Below are positions 33,391 to 42,008 of a stretch of 64,000 nt of DNA, piece after piece. Each line of letters begins with the position of its first letter. Within the stretch, counting starts at the first letter, position 1. The notes under the pieces were generated by a model, which searched no databases, was not told the DNA's origin, and saw only the letters and a list, made by a program, of their open reading frames with translations. The stretch spans positions 184,001-248,000 of the forward strand of contig NZ_LMGY01000012.1 of assembly GCF_001427585.1 (NCBI RefSeq), given 5' to 3'. Source of the stretch: Pseudoxanthomonas sp. Root630 (GTDB lineage: Bacteria > Pseudomonadota > Gammaproteobacteria > Xanthomonadales > Xanthomonadaceae). The position numbers and the translations under genes were made by a program.

Positions 33391-34779
33391 ATGACCGAAA
33401 ACACTTCATCCACGATGACCCCGCGCGAGATCGTGCAGGAACTCGACCGTCATATCGTCGGCCAGCACGCCGCCAAGCGCGCGGTCGCCATCGCGCTGCG
33501 CAACCGCTGGCGCCGCATGCAGTTGCACGAAGGCCTGCGCAATGAAGTCATGCCGAAGAACATCCTGCTGATCGGCCCCACCGGCGTCGGCAAGACCGAG
33601 ATCGCGCGCCGCCTGGCGACGCTGGCCAACGCGCCGTTCGTCAAGGTCGAGGCCACGCGCTTCACCGAGGTCGGCTACGTGGGCAAGGACGTCGAGCAGA
33701 TCGTCCGCGACCTCGCCGACACCGCGGTGAAGATGTACCGCGAGCAGGCCAAGGCGCGCATGCGCACCCAGGCCGAAGAGCGTGCGGAAGACCGCATCCT
33801 CGACGCGCTGCTTCCGCGTCGCGAGGGCGCTGGCGGCGGTTTCGGTTTCGGCGCGAACACCACCACCACCGTCGACATCGGCGCGGAGCCGTCGTCGAAG
33901 GAGTCCGAAACCCGGCAGAAGCTGCGCCGCCAGCTGCGCAATGGCGACCTCGATGAGCGCGAGATCGAACTCGAGCTGTCCGCCAACGTCGGCGTGGACA
34001 TCATGACGCCGCCGGGCATGGAGGAGATGGGCCAGCAGTTGCGGCAGATGTTCTCGAACCTGGGCGGCAGCAAGACCCACAAGCGCACCGTGACCATCAA
34101 GGCCGCGCGCCCGCAGCTGGTCGAAGAGGAAGCGGGCAAGCTGGTCAACGAGGACGACATCCGCGCGGCCGCCATCGAAGCCTGCGAACAGCACGGCATC
34201 GTCTTCATCGACGAGATCGACAAGGTCGCCAAGCGCGGCGGCAACGTCGGCGGCGCCGATGTCAGCCGCGAGGGCGTGCAGCGCGACCTGCTGCCGCTGG
34301 TGGAGGGCAGCAATGTGTCCACCAAGTACGGCACGGTGAAGACGGACCACATCCTGTTCATCGCGTCCGGCGCGTTCCACCTGGCCAAGCCGAGCGATCT
34401 GATCCCGGAGCTGCAGGGCCGCTTCCCGATCCGCGTCGAACTGTCGGCACTGAGCAAGGATGACTTCATCCGCATCCTCACCGAACCCAAGGCGGCGTTG
34501 AGCAAGCAGTACGTGGAGCTGATGAAGACCGAGGGCGTCGCGTTGCGCTTCAGCGACGATGCGATCGATCGCCTCGCCGAGATCGCCGCACTGGTCAACG
34601 AGCGGCAGGAGAACATCGGTGCGCGCCGGCTGCACACCGTGCTGGAGCGCCTGCTGGACACGCTGAGCTACGAGGCGCCCGATCGCGATGGCCAGAGCGT
34701 GGTCATCGACCGGGCCTACGTCGATGCGCACCTGGGCGAGCTGGTGCAGGACCCGGACCTCAGCCGCTACATCCTGTAG
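33391..34779 (+). CDS. hslU: HslU, ATPase subunit of the HslVU protease
   Basis: This encodes 462 residues. It is a AAA+ unfoldase that feeds substrates to HslV. The opening [20 protein letters not shown] is diagnostic. Walker A is GPTGVGKTE, and the I-domain (~110-240) contains a Gly/Thr-rich loop. Walker B is [10 protein letters not shown], the sensor region follows, and the C-terminus LSRYIL docks into HslV. A pore loop VGYVGKDVE is present. A rho-independent terminator follows. Confidence 0.97.
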   Translation: MTENTSSTMTPREIVQELDRHIVGQHAAKRAVAIALRNRWRRMQLHEGLRNEVMPKNILLIGPTGVGKTEIARRLATLANAPFVKVEATRFTEVGYVGKDVEQIVRDLADTAVKMYREQAKARMRTQAEERAEDRILDALLPRREGAGGGFGFGANTTTTVDIGAEPSSKESETRQKLRRQLRNGDLDEREIELELSANVGVDIMTPPGMEEMGQQLRQMFSNLGGSKTHKRTVTIKAARPQLVEEEAGKLVNEDDIRAAAIEACEQHGIVFIDEIDKVAKRGGNVGGADVSREGVQRDLLPLVEGSNVSTKYGTVKTDHILFIASGAFHLAKPSDLIPELQGRFPIRVELSALSKDDFIRILTEPKAALSKQYVELMKTEGVALRFSDDAIDRLAEIAALVNERQENIGARRLHTVLERLLDTLSYEAPDRDGQSVVIDRAYVDAHLGELVQDPDLSRYIL

Positions 34780-34785
34780 CCCCCG

Positions 34786-34815
34786 AACCCGCCGCGAGGC
34801 GGGTTCTTCGTTTCT
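34786..34815 (+). terminator. rho-independent terminator after hslU
   Basis: AACCCGCC/GGCGGGTT stem with GCGA loop (34786-34805), followed by CTTCGTTTCT. Confidence 0.85.
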
Positions 34816-34873
34816 GGAGGACATCGACCCGTCGGTTACAATCGATGCATCCCCGCACATCTTTTCCGTTCCC

Positions 34874-35212
34874 ATGAGCACGCTTCCTCCCTGCCCGCAA
34901 TGCGCCTCCACCTACACGTACGAGGACGGCGTGCAGCTGGTCTGTCCGGAGTGCGGCCACGAGTGGTCCGCCGACGCCCCGGCGGGGGGCGACGATGCGC
35001 GCGTCATCAAGGACGCGAACGGCAACCTGTTGCAGGACGGTGATACCGTCACCGTCATCAAGGACCTGAAGGTGAAGGGTTCGTCGCTGGTGGTGAAGGT
35101 CGGCACCAAGGTCAAGAACATCCGCCTGGTGGACGGCGACCACGACATCGACTGCAAGATCGACGGCATCGGCGCGATGAAGCTCAAGTCGGAGTTCGTG
35201 CGCAAGGCCTGA
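34874..35212 (+). CDS. PhnA/YjdM-family zinc-ribbon protein
   Basis: This encodes 112 residues from ATG 34874. The N-terminal zinc ribbon is [25 protein letters not shown]. The conserved C-terminal domain has [20 protein letters not shown] and [20 protein letters not shown]. The family was named after phosphonate genes but has no proven role in phosphonate use. A TACAAT -10-like box (34837-34842) lies 31 nt upstream. Confidence 0.93.
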   Translation: MSTLPPCPQCASTYTYEDGVQLVCPECGHEWSADAPAGGDDARVIKDANGNLLQDGDTVTVIKDLKVKGSSLVVKVGTKVKNIRLVDGDHDIDCKIDGIGAMKLKSEFVRKA

Positions 35213-35253
35213 TCCCGCGTTTCCCACCCTCCCGACGGACACGGAACGACCGC

Positions 35254-36570
35254 ATGCAAATCCCTTCGCAGGCATCTCCGGACGGCAAGGTACGAACGGT
35301 GCTGGTGGTGGGTGGCGCGGGATTCATCGGTGGCTACCTGGTGGCGGCGCTCCGTCGCCACGGCTGGCGCGTGTTGCGTGCCGTGCGGCCGAAGGGACGT
35401 CCGCTCGCGGATGACGAACGCGCCTGCGACCTGCAGGCGATGCTGCGACCGGAGGATTGGGTGCCGCTGCTGGAGGGCGTGGATGCGGTGGTCAATGCCG
35501 CCGGCATCCTGCGCGAGCAGGCGGGGCAGACCTTCGAGGCCGTGCACGTCGCCGCGCCGCTGGCGCTCGCGCGGGCCTGCGCGGTGCGCGGTATCGAACG
35601 CTTCGTGCAGATCTCCGCGCTCGGCCTGCCCGAAGACGGGCCCTTCATCGCCTCCAAGCATCGGTTCGACGAACAGCTCGGCGCGCTCTCGCTGTCGTCC
35701 GTCGTGTTGCGGCCCTCGGTGGTCTACTCGGTGAGCGGTTCCTACGGCGGAACCTCGTTGTTACGCGCATTGGCGGGCTTCCCAGGCGCGCAGTGGTTGC
35801 CGGGGGATGGCCGGTGGCAGGTGCAGCCCCTCGCGGCGGAAGACCTGGGCGAACTGGTGGCACGCGCGGCGGCCAATGCGGTGTCCGGTATCCACGAGGT
35901 AGGCGGCCCCGCGCCGATATCGTTGCGCGACTACCAGCGCCAATGGCGTCGCTGGCTGGGTATCCCGGGCGAACGCGTGGTGACGGTGCCGGAGGCCGGC
36001 GTGTCGCTCGCGGTATCGGCGATGGAGGCGCTGGGCCGCGGGCCGGTGGGACGGACGATGTGGCGCATGCTGCGAAGGGGCAACACCACGGCGCCGGATG
36101 CGGCGGATCGACTGGAAGCCGCCTTCGGCCTGCGCCCCCGTCCTCTTGCGGACGCGCTGGAACAGGCACCCAGCCAGGTGCAGGACCGTTGGCAGGCGCA
36201 GCTCTACTTCCTCGCGCCCGCCTTGCGCTGGGCCGTGGTGGGCTTATGGCTGCTGTCGGCGCTGGCCGGCTTCGTCACGCCGGCGGCGGACATCCTGCGG
36301 CTGGCGGCGGATACGCCGTTGGCGGACGGGGATCCGGTGATGCTGGCGCGTACCGGCGGCGCGGCCGATCTCGTCCTCGGCCTCTGGTTGGCGAATGGTT
36401 GGCGACCACGCATGGCCATCGGCGCGATGCTGCTCCTGCTGCTGGCATACACGCTGGTGCTCGGTGGCATGCTGCCGGCGCTGTGGTGGGATCCGTTGGG
36501 CGGGATGGCGAAGAACCTCGTGCTGCTGCCAGCATTGGCGGTGCTGTGGGTGCTGGCGGAGCGGCGCTGA
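35254..36570 (+). CDS. SDR/NAD(P)-binding epimerase-like protein fused to a DoxX-like membrane domain
   Basis: This encodes 438 residues. The N-terminal half is an extended SDR (Rossmann) fold: VLVVGGAGFIGGYLVAAL for nucleotide binding, then VNAAGILRE and an active-site-like stretch around ISALGLPEDGPFIASKHRFD. The C-terminal ~130 residues carry four hydrophobic helices, as in DoxX_3-type proteins, ending in MLPALWWDPLGGMAKNLVLL. It is likely a membrane-tethered oxidoreductase; the substrate is unknown. The stop is 1 bp before a DUF2269 gene, so the two are coupled. The usual Tyr-xxx-Lys of SDRs is not clear; SKHR may replace it. Confidence 0.82.
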   Translation: MQIPSQASPDGKVRTVLVVGGAGFIGGYLVAALRRHGWRVLRAVRPKGRPLADDERACDLQAMLRPEDWVPLLEGVDAVVNAAGILREQAGQTFEAVHVAAPLALARACAVRGIERFVQISALGLPEDGPFIASKHRFDEQLGALSLSSVVLRPSVVYSVSGSYGGTSLLRALAGFPGAQWLPGDGRWQVQPLAAEDLGELVARAAANAVSGIHEVGGPAPISLRDYQRQWRRWLGIPGERVVTVPEAGVSLAVSAMEALGRGPVGRTMWRMLRRGNTTAPDAADRLEAAFGLRPRPLADALEQAPSQVQDRWQAQLYFLAPALRWAVVGLWLLSALAGFVTPAADILRLAADTPLADGDPVMLARTGGAADLVLGLWLANGWRPRMAIGAMLLLLLAYTLVLGGMLPALWWDPLGGMAKNLVLLPALAVLWVLAERR

Positions 36571-36571
36571 C

Positions 36572-37036
36572 ATGACGTACCTGTGGGTGAAATGGGTCCA
36601 CATCCTGGCGTCCACGCTGCTGTTCGGCACCGGGCTGGGGATCGCGTTCTTCATGTGGCTGGCGCACCTGCGTGGCGATCCGCGCGTGATCGCATCGACA
36701 GCGCGTACCGTCGTCATCGCCGATGCCTGCTTCACCGCGCCGGCCGTCGTCGTGCAGTTGGCCACGGGCTGGTGGCTGACCCGATTGCTGGGCCTGCCGC
36801 TGGATATCTTCTGGGTGAAGGCGGCGCTGGTGCTGTTCTTCGTGATCGGCGCATGCTGGCTGCCGGTGCTGTGGCTGCAGATCCGCGCACGCGACCTGGC
36901 CATGCAGGCGGTGGCGTCGTCGCAGCCGTTGCCCCCGGCGTACTACCGCGCGATGCGCGTGTGGTTCTGGCTGGGCTGGCCAGCCTTCCTCAGCGTGATC
37001 GCGATCTTCTGGCTGATGGTGATGAAGCCGGCCTGA
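36572..37036 (+). CDS. DUF2269-family integral membrane protein
   Basis: This encodes 154 residues with four predicted helices (~5-25, ~45-67, ~78-100, ~130-151). The sequence WVKWVHILASTLLFGTGLGI, with an intramembrane His, then RTVVIADACFTAPAVVVQL, matches the DUF2269 family. It begins 2 bp after the SDR-DoxX stop, and a functional pair is likely. The role is unknown. Confidence 0.88.
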   Translation: MTYLWVKWVHILASTLLFGTGLGIAFFMWLAHLRGDPRVIASTARTVVIADACFTAPAVVVQLATGWWLTRLLGLPLDIFWVKAALVLFFVIGACWLPVLWLQIRARDLAMQAVASSQPLPPAYYRAMRVWFWLGWPAFLSVIAIFWLMVMKPA

Positions 37037-37051
37037 GGACCTCGCGGCAGC

Positions 37052-37498
37052 TCACTCCTCGCCGATGTCCTCGTTCCATACCTCGGGATTGGCGCGGATG
37101 TAGCCGCCCAGCAGGTCGATGCATTCCTGGTCGTGCAGGTCGATGACCTCGACGCCGGATGCGCGCAGCCAGTCGATGCCGCCCTGGAACGTCACGGATT
37201 CGCCCACCACCACCGTGCCGATGTTGAACTGGCGCACCAGCCCGCTGCAGTACCAGCACGGGGCCAGGGTGGTGACCATGATGGTGTCGCGGTAGCGGCG
37301 CTGGCGGCCCGCCTTGCGGAAGGCATCGGTTTCGCCGTGCACGGAGGGGTCGCCCTCCTGCACGCGGCGGTTGTGGCCGCAGCCCAGCAGGCGGCCGTCC
37401 TGGTGGTAGAGCGCCGCGCCGATGGGGATGCCGCCTTCGGCCAGGCCCTGGCGCGCTTCGGCGATGGCGGTTTCCAGGAGGGCGCGGTAATCGGTCAT
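37052..37498 (-). CDS. nucleoside/cytosine deaminase family protein
   Basis: This encodes 148 residues from ATG 37498 with GAGA upstream; a TTG at 37510 is a weaker alternative. It has the cytidine-deaminase zinc fold: His54 and catalytic Glu56 in VHGETDAF, and Cys81 and Cys84 in APCWYCSG. The PCWYCSG form and the FDxx-free C-terminus are nearer to yeast-type cytosine deaminase and guanine-deaminase relatives than to TadA, which usually has PCxMC. It is probably cytoplasmic. It is convergent with the DUF2269 gene. Confidence 0.87.
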   Translation of the reverse strand: MTDYRALLETAIAEARQGLAEGGIPIGAALYHQDGRLLGCGHNRRVQEGDPSVHGETDAFRKAGRQRRYRDTIMVTTLAPCWYCSGLVRQFNIGTVVVGESVTFQGGIDWLRASGVEVIDLHDQECIDLLGGYIRANPEVWNEDIGEE

Positions 37499-37647
37499 GC
37501 GGGGTCTCAACGGCAGGGGAGCGTGACGCGGCTCAAGGAATCCAGCTTCACATATCGCCTAGTGTGATGCCAATCGCAGCACGGACGGGGACCCTCTGGC
37601 ATCCAGGGGCCGTGGATTGCGTCGCCACACGAGGGAGCCAGGGGATC

Positions 37648-39270
37648 ATGGACATGGGAATGAGCACGACGACCGGTCGCGCATGGGCGATCGTCGCCGT
37701 TGTCGCACTCGGCATCACGGGGGCGCAGTCCGCGGGCGCGCAGAGCATCGAACAAGGTCTGTTGCAGCTGGAGTGGGGCGATCCGGCCCCGGCGGCACCC
37801 GGCAAGGTGGAGCGCGAGTCCCGCTTCAACGCGCACCTGGTGAAGGACGACGGCAGCCGCGTCGCGCTGGATCCTGCGCAGGCGCGCAAGGCCGCGGGCG
37901 ACCTGTACGTGCTCGCCAACCGGCGCGTGGCGATCGCGTTCGGTGCGCTACCCAAAGGCGTGTCGTCCGCTCCCCCGATCGAGGCCATCGTGCCGGTGGA
38001 CCGCTTCGCCCAGTCCGCGCAAGCGAGCGCGGCTACCGCGCGCGTGGCGGCCGCGGCGCCCATCAATGGCGTCACCCGCTGGGTCACCCTGATGTGCAAG
38101 TTCAGCGACATCGCGACGGAACAGAAGGCGCTGCCGTTCTTCCAGTCGCAATACGGCGAAGGCGTCGGCCAGCTCGGGCACTACTGGCGCGAGGTGTCCT
38201 ACAACAAGATCAACCTGACGGGCAGCAGCGCCTATGGGTGGTTCGACCTCCCGCAACCGCGCAGCTACTACGTCACCCAGGAAAACGGCAAGGACAAGGC
38301 CGACCTGCGCAAGCTGTTCGCCGATTGCGGCGCGGCGGCGGATCCTTCCGTGGACTTCGGCAGCGTGCAGGGCGTGAACATGATGTTCAATGGCGAGCTC
38401 GACGGGTACGCATGGGGCGGCGGCAGCTGCGCACCGCTGGAAGGTCGCGCGAACTTCTGCACCCGCGTGACCTGGAATCCGCCGTGGTCCTTCAGCAACC
38501 TCGCGCCGCTCGCCCACGAGATGGGGCACGGGTATGGCCTGCCGCACTCGGACAACTCCGATGGCGACGACGACACCTACGACAATCCCTGGGACGTGAT
38601 GAGCGACGGTTGGAGCAACGCGGTACGCGATGCCACCTACGGCGCGCGGCCCAAGCACATCAACATCTTCCAGCGGCACCGCCTGAGCTGGGTGGACACC
38701 GCGCGCCAGCAGGTGCTGGTGCTGGGCGACATCGCCACACGCCAGGTCGCGCTCGATTACGCGCACCTGGTGGGTTCCACCAACACGCAGATGCTGGTGT
38801 TGTCCCTGTCGCCGCAAGCCGATCCCTACGCGACCGTGGTGTACACGCTGGAAGCGCGCAAGCGCGAGGGCGCGTATGACGGCGCCCTGGCGGGCGACGC
38901 GGTGATCATCCACAAGGTCCAGGCTTCCGGCACCGCCTACAGCATCGATGCGGACGTGCCCGCCGCGAACACCTCGAACAACGAAGGGTCGATGTTCAAG
39001 GTCGGCGAACGCTGGTTGACGCCCGAAGGCACGCATGCGATCACCGTCACGGCGCAGACCGCGACCGGATTCCTGTTGAGCGTCGGGCCGGCGCGGGTGA
39101 TGAGCAGCCCCAATCCTCCGCGACTCAAGCCGAATGGAGCGTCCGCATCGTCGGCGCCCGCGACCACGGGCACGCAGGCGCCGACATCGCCCGCACGCAC
39201 GCCGACGACCGCGCGCTGTGCCGCACCCGGTGGCGCGCGCAGTGAAGGTTGCGCGGTGCGCGAACGCTGA
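37648..39270 (+). CDS. secreted M6-like zinc metalloprotease, first of tandem pair
   Basis: This encodes 540 residues from ATG 37648 with AGGGG nine nt upstream. A signal peptide is cleaved near SAGA-QS (~residue 33). A ~110-residue N-terminal region precedes the catalytic domain. The catalytic domain has WVTLMCKFSDIATEQK, the zinc site HEMGHGYGLPH (His290, Glu291) and NPWDVMSDG as the Met-turn region. A beta-rich domain (~370-495) contains GDAVIIHKVQ. The C-terminus is a Ser/Thr/Pro/Ala linker and a short tail with two Cys. It resembles immune-inhibitor-A-type M6 and related proteases. It is paired with a paralog after 168 bp. Confidence 0.82.
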   Translation: MDMGMSTTTGRAWAIVAVVALGITGAQSAGAQSIEQGLLQLEWGDPAPAAPGKVERESRFNAHLVKDDGSRVALDPAQARKAAGDLYVLANRRVAIAFGALPKGVSSAPPIEAIVPVDRFAQSAQASAATARVAAAAPINGVTRWVTLMCKFSDIATEQKALPFFQSQYGEGVGQLGHYWREVSYNKINLTGSSAYGWFDLPQPRSYYVTQENGKDKADLRKLFADCGAAADPSVDFGSVQGVNMMFNGELDGYAWGGGSCAPLEGRANFCTRVTWNPPWSFSNLAPLAHEMGHGYGLPHSDNSDGDDDTYDNPWDVMSDGWSNAVRDATYGARPKHINIFQRHRLSWVDTARQQVLVLGDIATRQVALDYAHLVGSTNTQMLVLSLSPQADPYATVVYTLEARKREGAYDGALAGDAVIIHKVQASGTAYSIDADVPAANTSNNEGSMFKVGERWLTPEGTHAITVTAQTATGFLLSVGPARVMSSPNPPRLKPNGASASSAPATTGTQAPTSPARTPTTARCAAPGGARSEGCAVRER

Positions 39271-39438
39271 CGTGTAGGGAAATCCCCCACATCGCGGCGG
39301 CGCAGCGCGTTCGCGTTTCCTGACCTGCATCGCAGTTCGGAACATCCGCGTCGAGAACTCCTCAAGCCGTTCGCATGACGGCCGACACCGCAGCATGGCG
39401 GTGCCATTCCGGCCCGCCAGCCGTGAGTGGAGTGGCGC

Positions 39439-41100
39439 GTGGTCAATCAACGATCCGCCGTCGCGCGGTGGAAGCGCGTGCATGCGTTGGCCGCCGGGTT
39501 CGCGTTGGCGCTGGGATGCATGCTGGCGGCTCCGCCGTCGCACGCGGACACCGTCGTGCAAGGCATCCTGCAGTTGCAGTGGGCGGATCCCCCGCGCGCG
39601 CTGCCCGGTCGCGCGAAGGCGGCACCGCAGCTGGATGTCTGGCTCGAGACCGCGCCGGGGCAACGCGTGCCGCTGGATGCCGCACAGGCGCGCCGGGCGG
39701 CAGGCGATCTGTACGCGCTGGCCAATCGCCATGTCGCGGTTTCGTACGAGGCATCGCAGTCCAAGGCGAGCCGGGTGGCGTCCTCGCCCGCGATCGGCGC
39801 GATCGTGCCCACCGGTCGGGTGGCGGCGCGTGCGACGGCCGTCGGCGCGGACAGCCGCGTGATGGCCGCGTCCGCGGTGCTCGGCAGCACGCGCTGGGTC
39901 ACGCTGATGTGCAAGTTCGCCGACATCGCCACCGAACAGAAACCGCGCGAGTTCTTCCAGGCGCAGTACGGCAACTCGCCAGGCCAGCTCGGCCACTATT
40001 GGTCCGAAGTGTCCTACGGGCAGGTGGATCTTGCGGGAAGTTCCGCGCACGGCTGGTACACGCTGCCGCAGCCGCGCGAGGCCTACCTGGCCGTCGTGAA
40101 CGGCAAGCAGAAGGCGCAGCTGTCGCAGTTGTTCGCCGACTGCGCCGCGGCCGCGGATGCGGACGTCGACTTCCGCGGTGCGCAGGGCGTCAACCTGATG
40201 TTCAATGGCGAACTGGACGGCAATGCCTGGGGCGGTGGCGCCTGCGCCACGCTCGATGGCGCCTATACGTGCACGCGGGTGACGTGGAGCCCGCCCTGGT
40301 CCTTCGCGAACCTGGCGCCGCTGGCGCACGAGATGGGCCATGGTTACGGCCTGCCGCACTCCAACAATTCGGACGGCGACGCCGACACCTACGACAATCC
40401 CTGGGATCTGATGAGCGATGCCTGGCGCAACTCGACCAGCGATGCCACGTTCGGCACGCTGCCCAAGCACATCAACATGTACCAGCGCGAGCGGTTGGGC
40501 TGGCTTCCTGCCGCCCGCAAGCGCGTCATCGAGGCCGACAACAGCGAGGCGCAGGAGTTCGTGCTGGACGCCGGCAGCCTCCGCGATTCATCCAACGCGC
40601 AACTGGTGATCCTCGCGTTGCCGACGCAAGCCGATCCCTACAAGACAGTGATCTACACGCTGGAGGCGCGTCGCCGCACGGGCACGTACGAGTCCAAGCT
40701 GGCGGGCGACGCGGTGATCATCCACAAGCTGGAGGATTACGGCATCGCCTACAGCATCGATACCGATACGCCGGCCGCCGATGTCTCCAACAACGAGGGC
40801 TCGATGCTGAAGGTTGGCGAGCGCTGGAATACGCCCGACGAAAGGCACTGGGTCGAGGTCGTGGCCGCCACGGCGGACGGTTTCCACGTTCGGGTCGGGC
40901 CGCGTCCCCGGTCGATGAGTTCGCCGGCCCCGGTCCTGGTGAAGCCCGCCACGCAGACCGCTTCGTCGCAACCGCCCGTGAGCACCGGGACGCCGTCCAC
41001 GTCCGTCGCGGTGAAGCCGACGGCTGCGACAACCGGGCGCTGCAACGCATTGCCCGCGCTGCTGCGGCACCCGGCGCTCTGCGCACTGCTGGAGCGATGA
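39439..41100 (+). CDS. secreted M6-like zinc metalloprotease, second of tandem pair
   Basis: This encodes 553 residues from GTG 39439 with GGAG six nt upstream; GTG 39427 is an alternative. It has the same layout as the preceding gene: signal peptide (to ~residue 34, PSHA-D), N-terminal region, and WVTLMCKFADIATEQKPREF. The zinc site is HEMGHGYGLPH (~297) with NPWDLMSDA, then a beta-rich domain with GDAVIIHKLE. A Ser/Thr/Pro linker and a tail with RCNALP and ALCALLER end the protein. Long identical motifs show it is a paralog. Both keep all catalytic residues. The targets are unknown. Confidence 0.82.
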   Translation: MVNQRSAVARWKRVHALAAGFALALGCMLAAPPSHADTVVQGILQLQWADPPRALPGRAKAAPQLDVWLETAPGQRVPLDAAQARRAAGDLYALANRHVAVSYEASQSKASRVASSPAIGAIVPTGRVAARATAVGADSRVMAASAVLGSTRWVTLMCKFADIATEQKPREFFQAQYGNSPGQLGHYWSEVSYGQVDLAGSSAHGWYTLPQPREAYLAVVNGKQKAQLSQLFADCAAAADADVDFRGAQGVNLMFNGELDGNAWGGGACATLDGAYTCTRVTWSPPWSFANLAPLAHEMGHGYGLPHSNNSDGDADTYDNPWDLMSDAWRNSTSDATFGTLPKHINMYQRERLGWLPAARKRVIEADNSEAQEFVLDAGSLRDSSNAQLVILALPTQADPYKTVIYTLEARRRTGTYESKLAGDAVIIHKLEDYGIAYSIDTDTPAADVSNNEGSMLKVGERWNTPDERHWVEVVAATADGFHVRVGPRPRSMSSPAPVLVKPATQTASSQPPVSTGTPSTSVAVKPTAATTGRCNALPALLRHPALCALLER

Positions 41101-41132
41101 GGCGCGGGGCCACGCCGGCCCGCCCGTAGTGC

Positions 41133-41138
41133 GATAAT
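41133..41138 (+). promoter_or_regulatory. extended -10 box directly before ubiE (leaderless start)
   Basis: GATAAT preceded by TGC, an extended -10, ends 7 nt before ATG 41146. The GGGGG between could be read as a weak ribosome-binding site but is too close to the start. Confidence 0.55.
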
Positions 41139-41145
41139 CGGGGGC

Positions 41146-41907
41146 ATGAGCGAATCCCCCTACGAACGCGGCACCACCCATTTCGGCTTCCGCGACGTCG
41201 CCGCCGCCGAAAAGCAGAAGCTTGTCGGCGAAGTCTTCACCTCGGTGGCCGGCAAGTACGACCTGATGAACGACCTGATGAGCCTCGGCATCCATCGGGT
41301 ATGGAAGCGCTATTTCGTCGGTACCTGCCAGGTCAAGCGCGGCGACCGCGTGCTCGACCTCGCGGGTGGCACCGGCGACATCGCCGCGCTGCTGAAAGAC
41401 CGCGTGGGCGACGTCGGGCAGATCGTGCTGGGCGACATCAATGCCGGCATGCTGTCCGTGGGGCGCGACCGCCTGACCGACCGCGGGCTGGTGCAGGGGC
41501 TGGAATACGTGCAGTGCAACGCCGAAGCGTTGCCGTTCCCCGATGCCAGCTTCGACCTGGTCACCATCGCGTTCGGCCTGCGCAACGTCACCGACAAGGA
41601 CGCGGCGCTGCGTGAAATGCACCGCGTGCTGAAGGTGGGCGGCCAGGCGCGCGTGCTGGAATTCTCGGAAGTGACCATCGACTGGTTCAAGCCGGTATAC
41701 GACTTCCATTCCTTCAAGGTGCTGCCGAAGTTGGGCCGGCTGTTCGCCCAGGACGCCGGCAGCTACCAGTACCTGGCCGAGAGCATCCGCAAGCATCCGC
41801 CCCAGGCCGAACTGCAGGGAATGATGGACGCCGCGGGCTTCGCCCGGACCAGCTTCCGCAACCTTTCCGCGGGCATCGTGGCGATCCATACGGGCTACAA
41901 GGTCTGA
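41146..41907 (+). CDS. ubiE: bifunctional demethylmenaquinone/2-methoxy-6-polyprenyl-1,4-benzoquinol methylase
   Basis: This encodes 253 residues. It is the SAM-dependent C-methyltransferase of ubiquinone synthesis, which also acts on menaquinone precursors. The diagnostic TTHFGFRDVAAAEKQKLVGE leads into FTSVAGKYDLMNDLMSLGIH. The SAM motif is LDLAGGTGDIAAL, with FDLVTIAFGLRNVTDKDAAL and the C-terminal YQYLAESIRKHPPQ. Length is usual. It stands alone in this window without other ubi genes. Confidence 0.97.
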   Translation: MSESPYERGTTHFGFRDVAAAEKQKLVGEVFTSVAGKYDLMNDLMSLGIHRVWKRYFVGTCQVKRGDRVLDLAGGTGDIAALLKDRVGDVGQIVLGDINAGMLSVGRDRLTDRGLVQGLEYVQCNAEALPFPDASFDLVTIAFGLRNVTDKDAALREMHRVLKVGGQARVLEFSEVTIDWFKPVYDFHSFKVLPKLGRLFAQDAGSYQYLAESIRKHPPQAELQGMMDAAGFARTSFRNLSAGIVAIHTGYKV

Positions 41908-42008
41908 ACGCACGCGCCGTCCCGCGGTAGGAGGGGAGGGAGCCGGGAAGCGGCCCGGGGGCCGGGAAGGTAAACTTGGCGCTTCCCCCGATCGCTGGAA
42001 GTCCCCTG

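Noticed and set aside
34837..34847. TACAAT box with ATG 34845 as a leaderless start for the PhnA-like gene
   Set aside because: That ATG is out of frame with the protein; the true start at 34874 leaves a leader of normal length.
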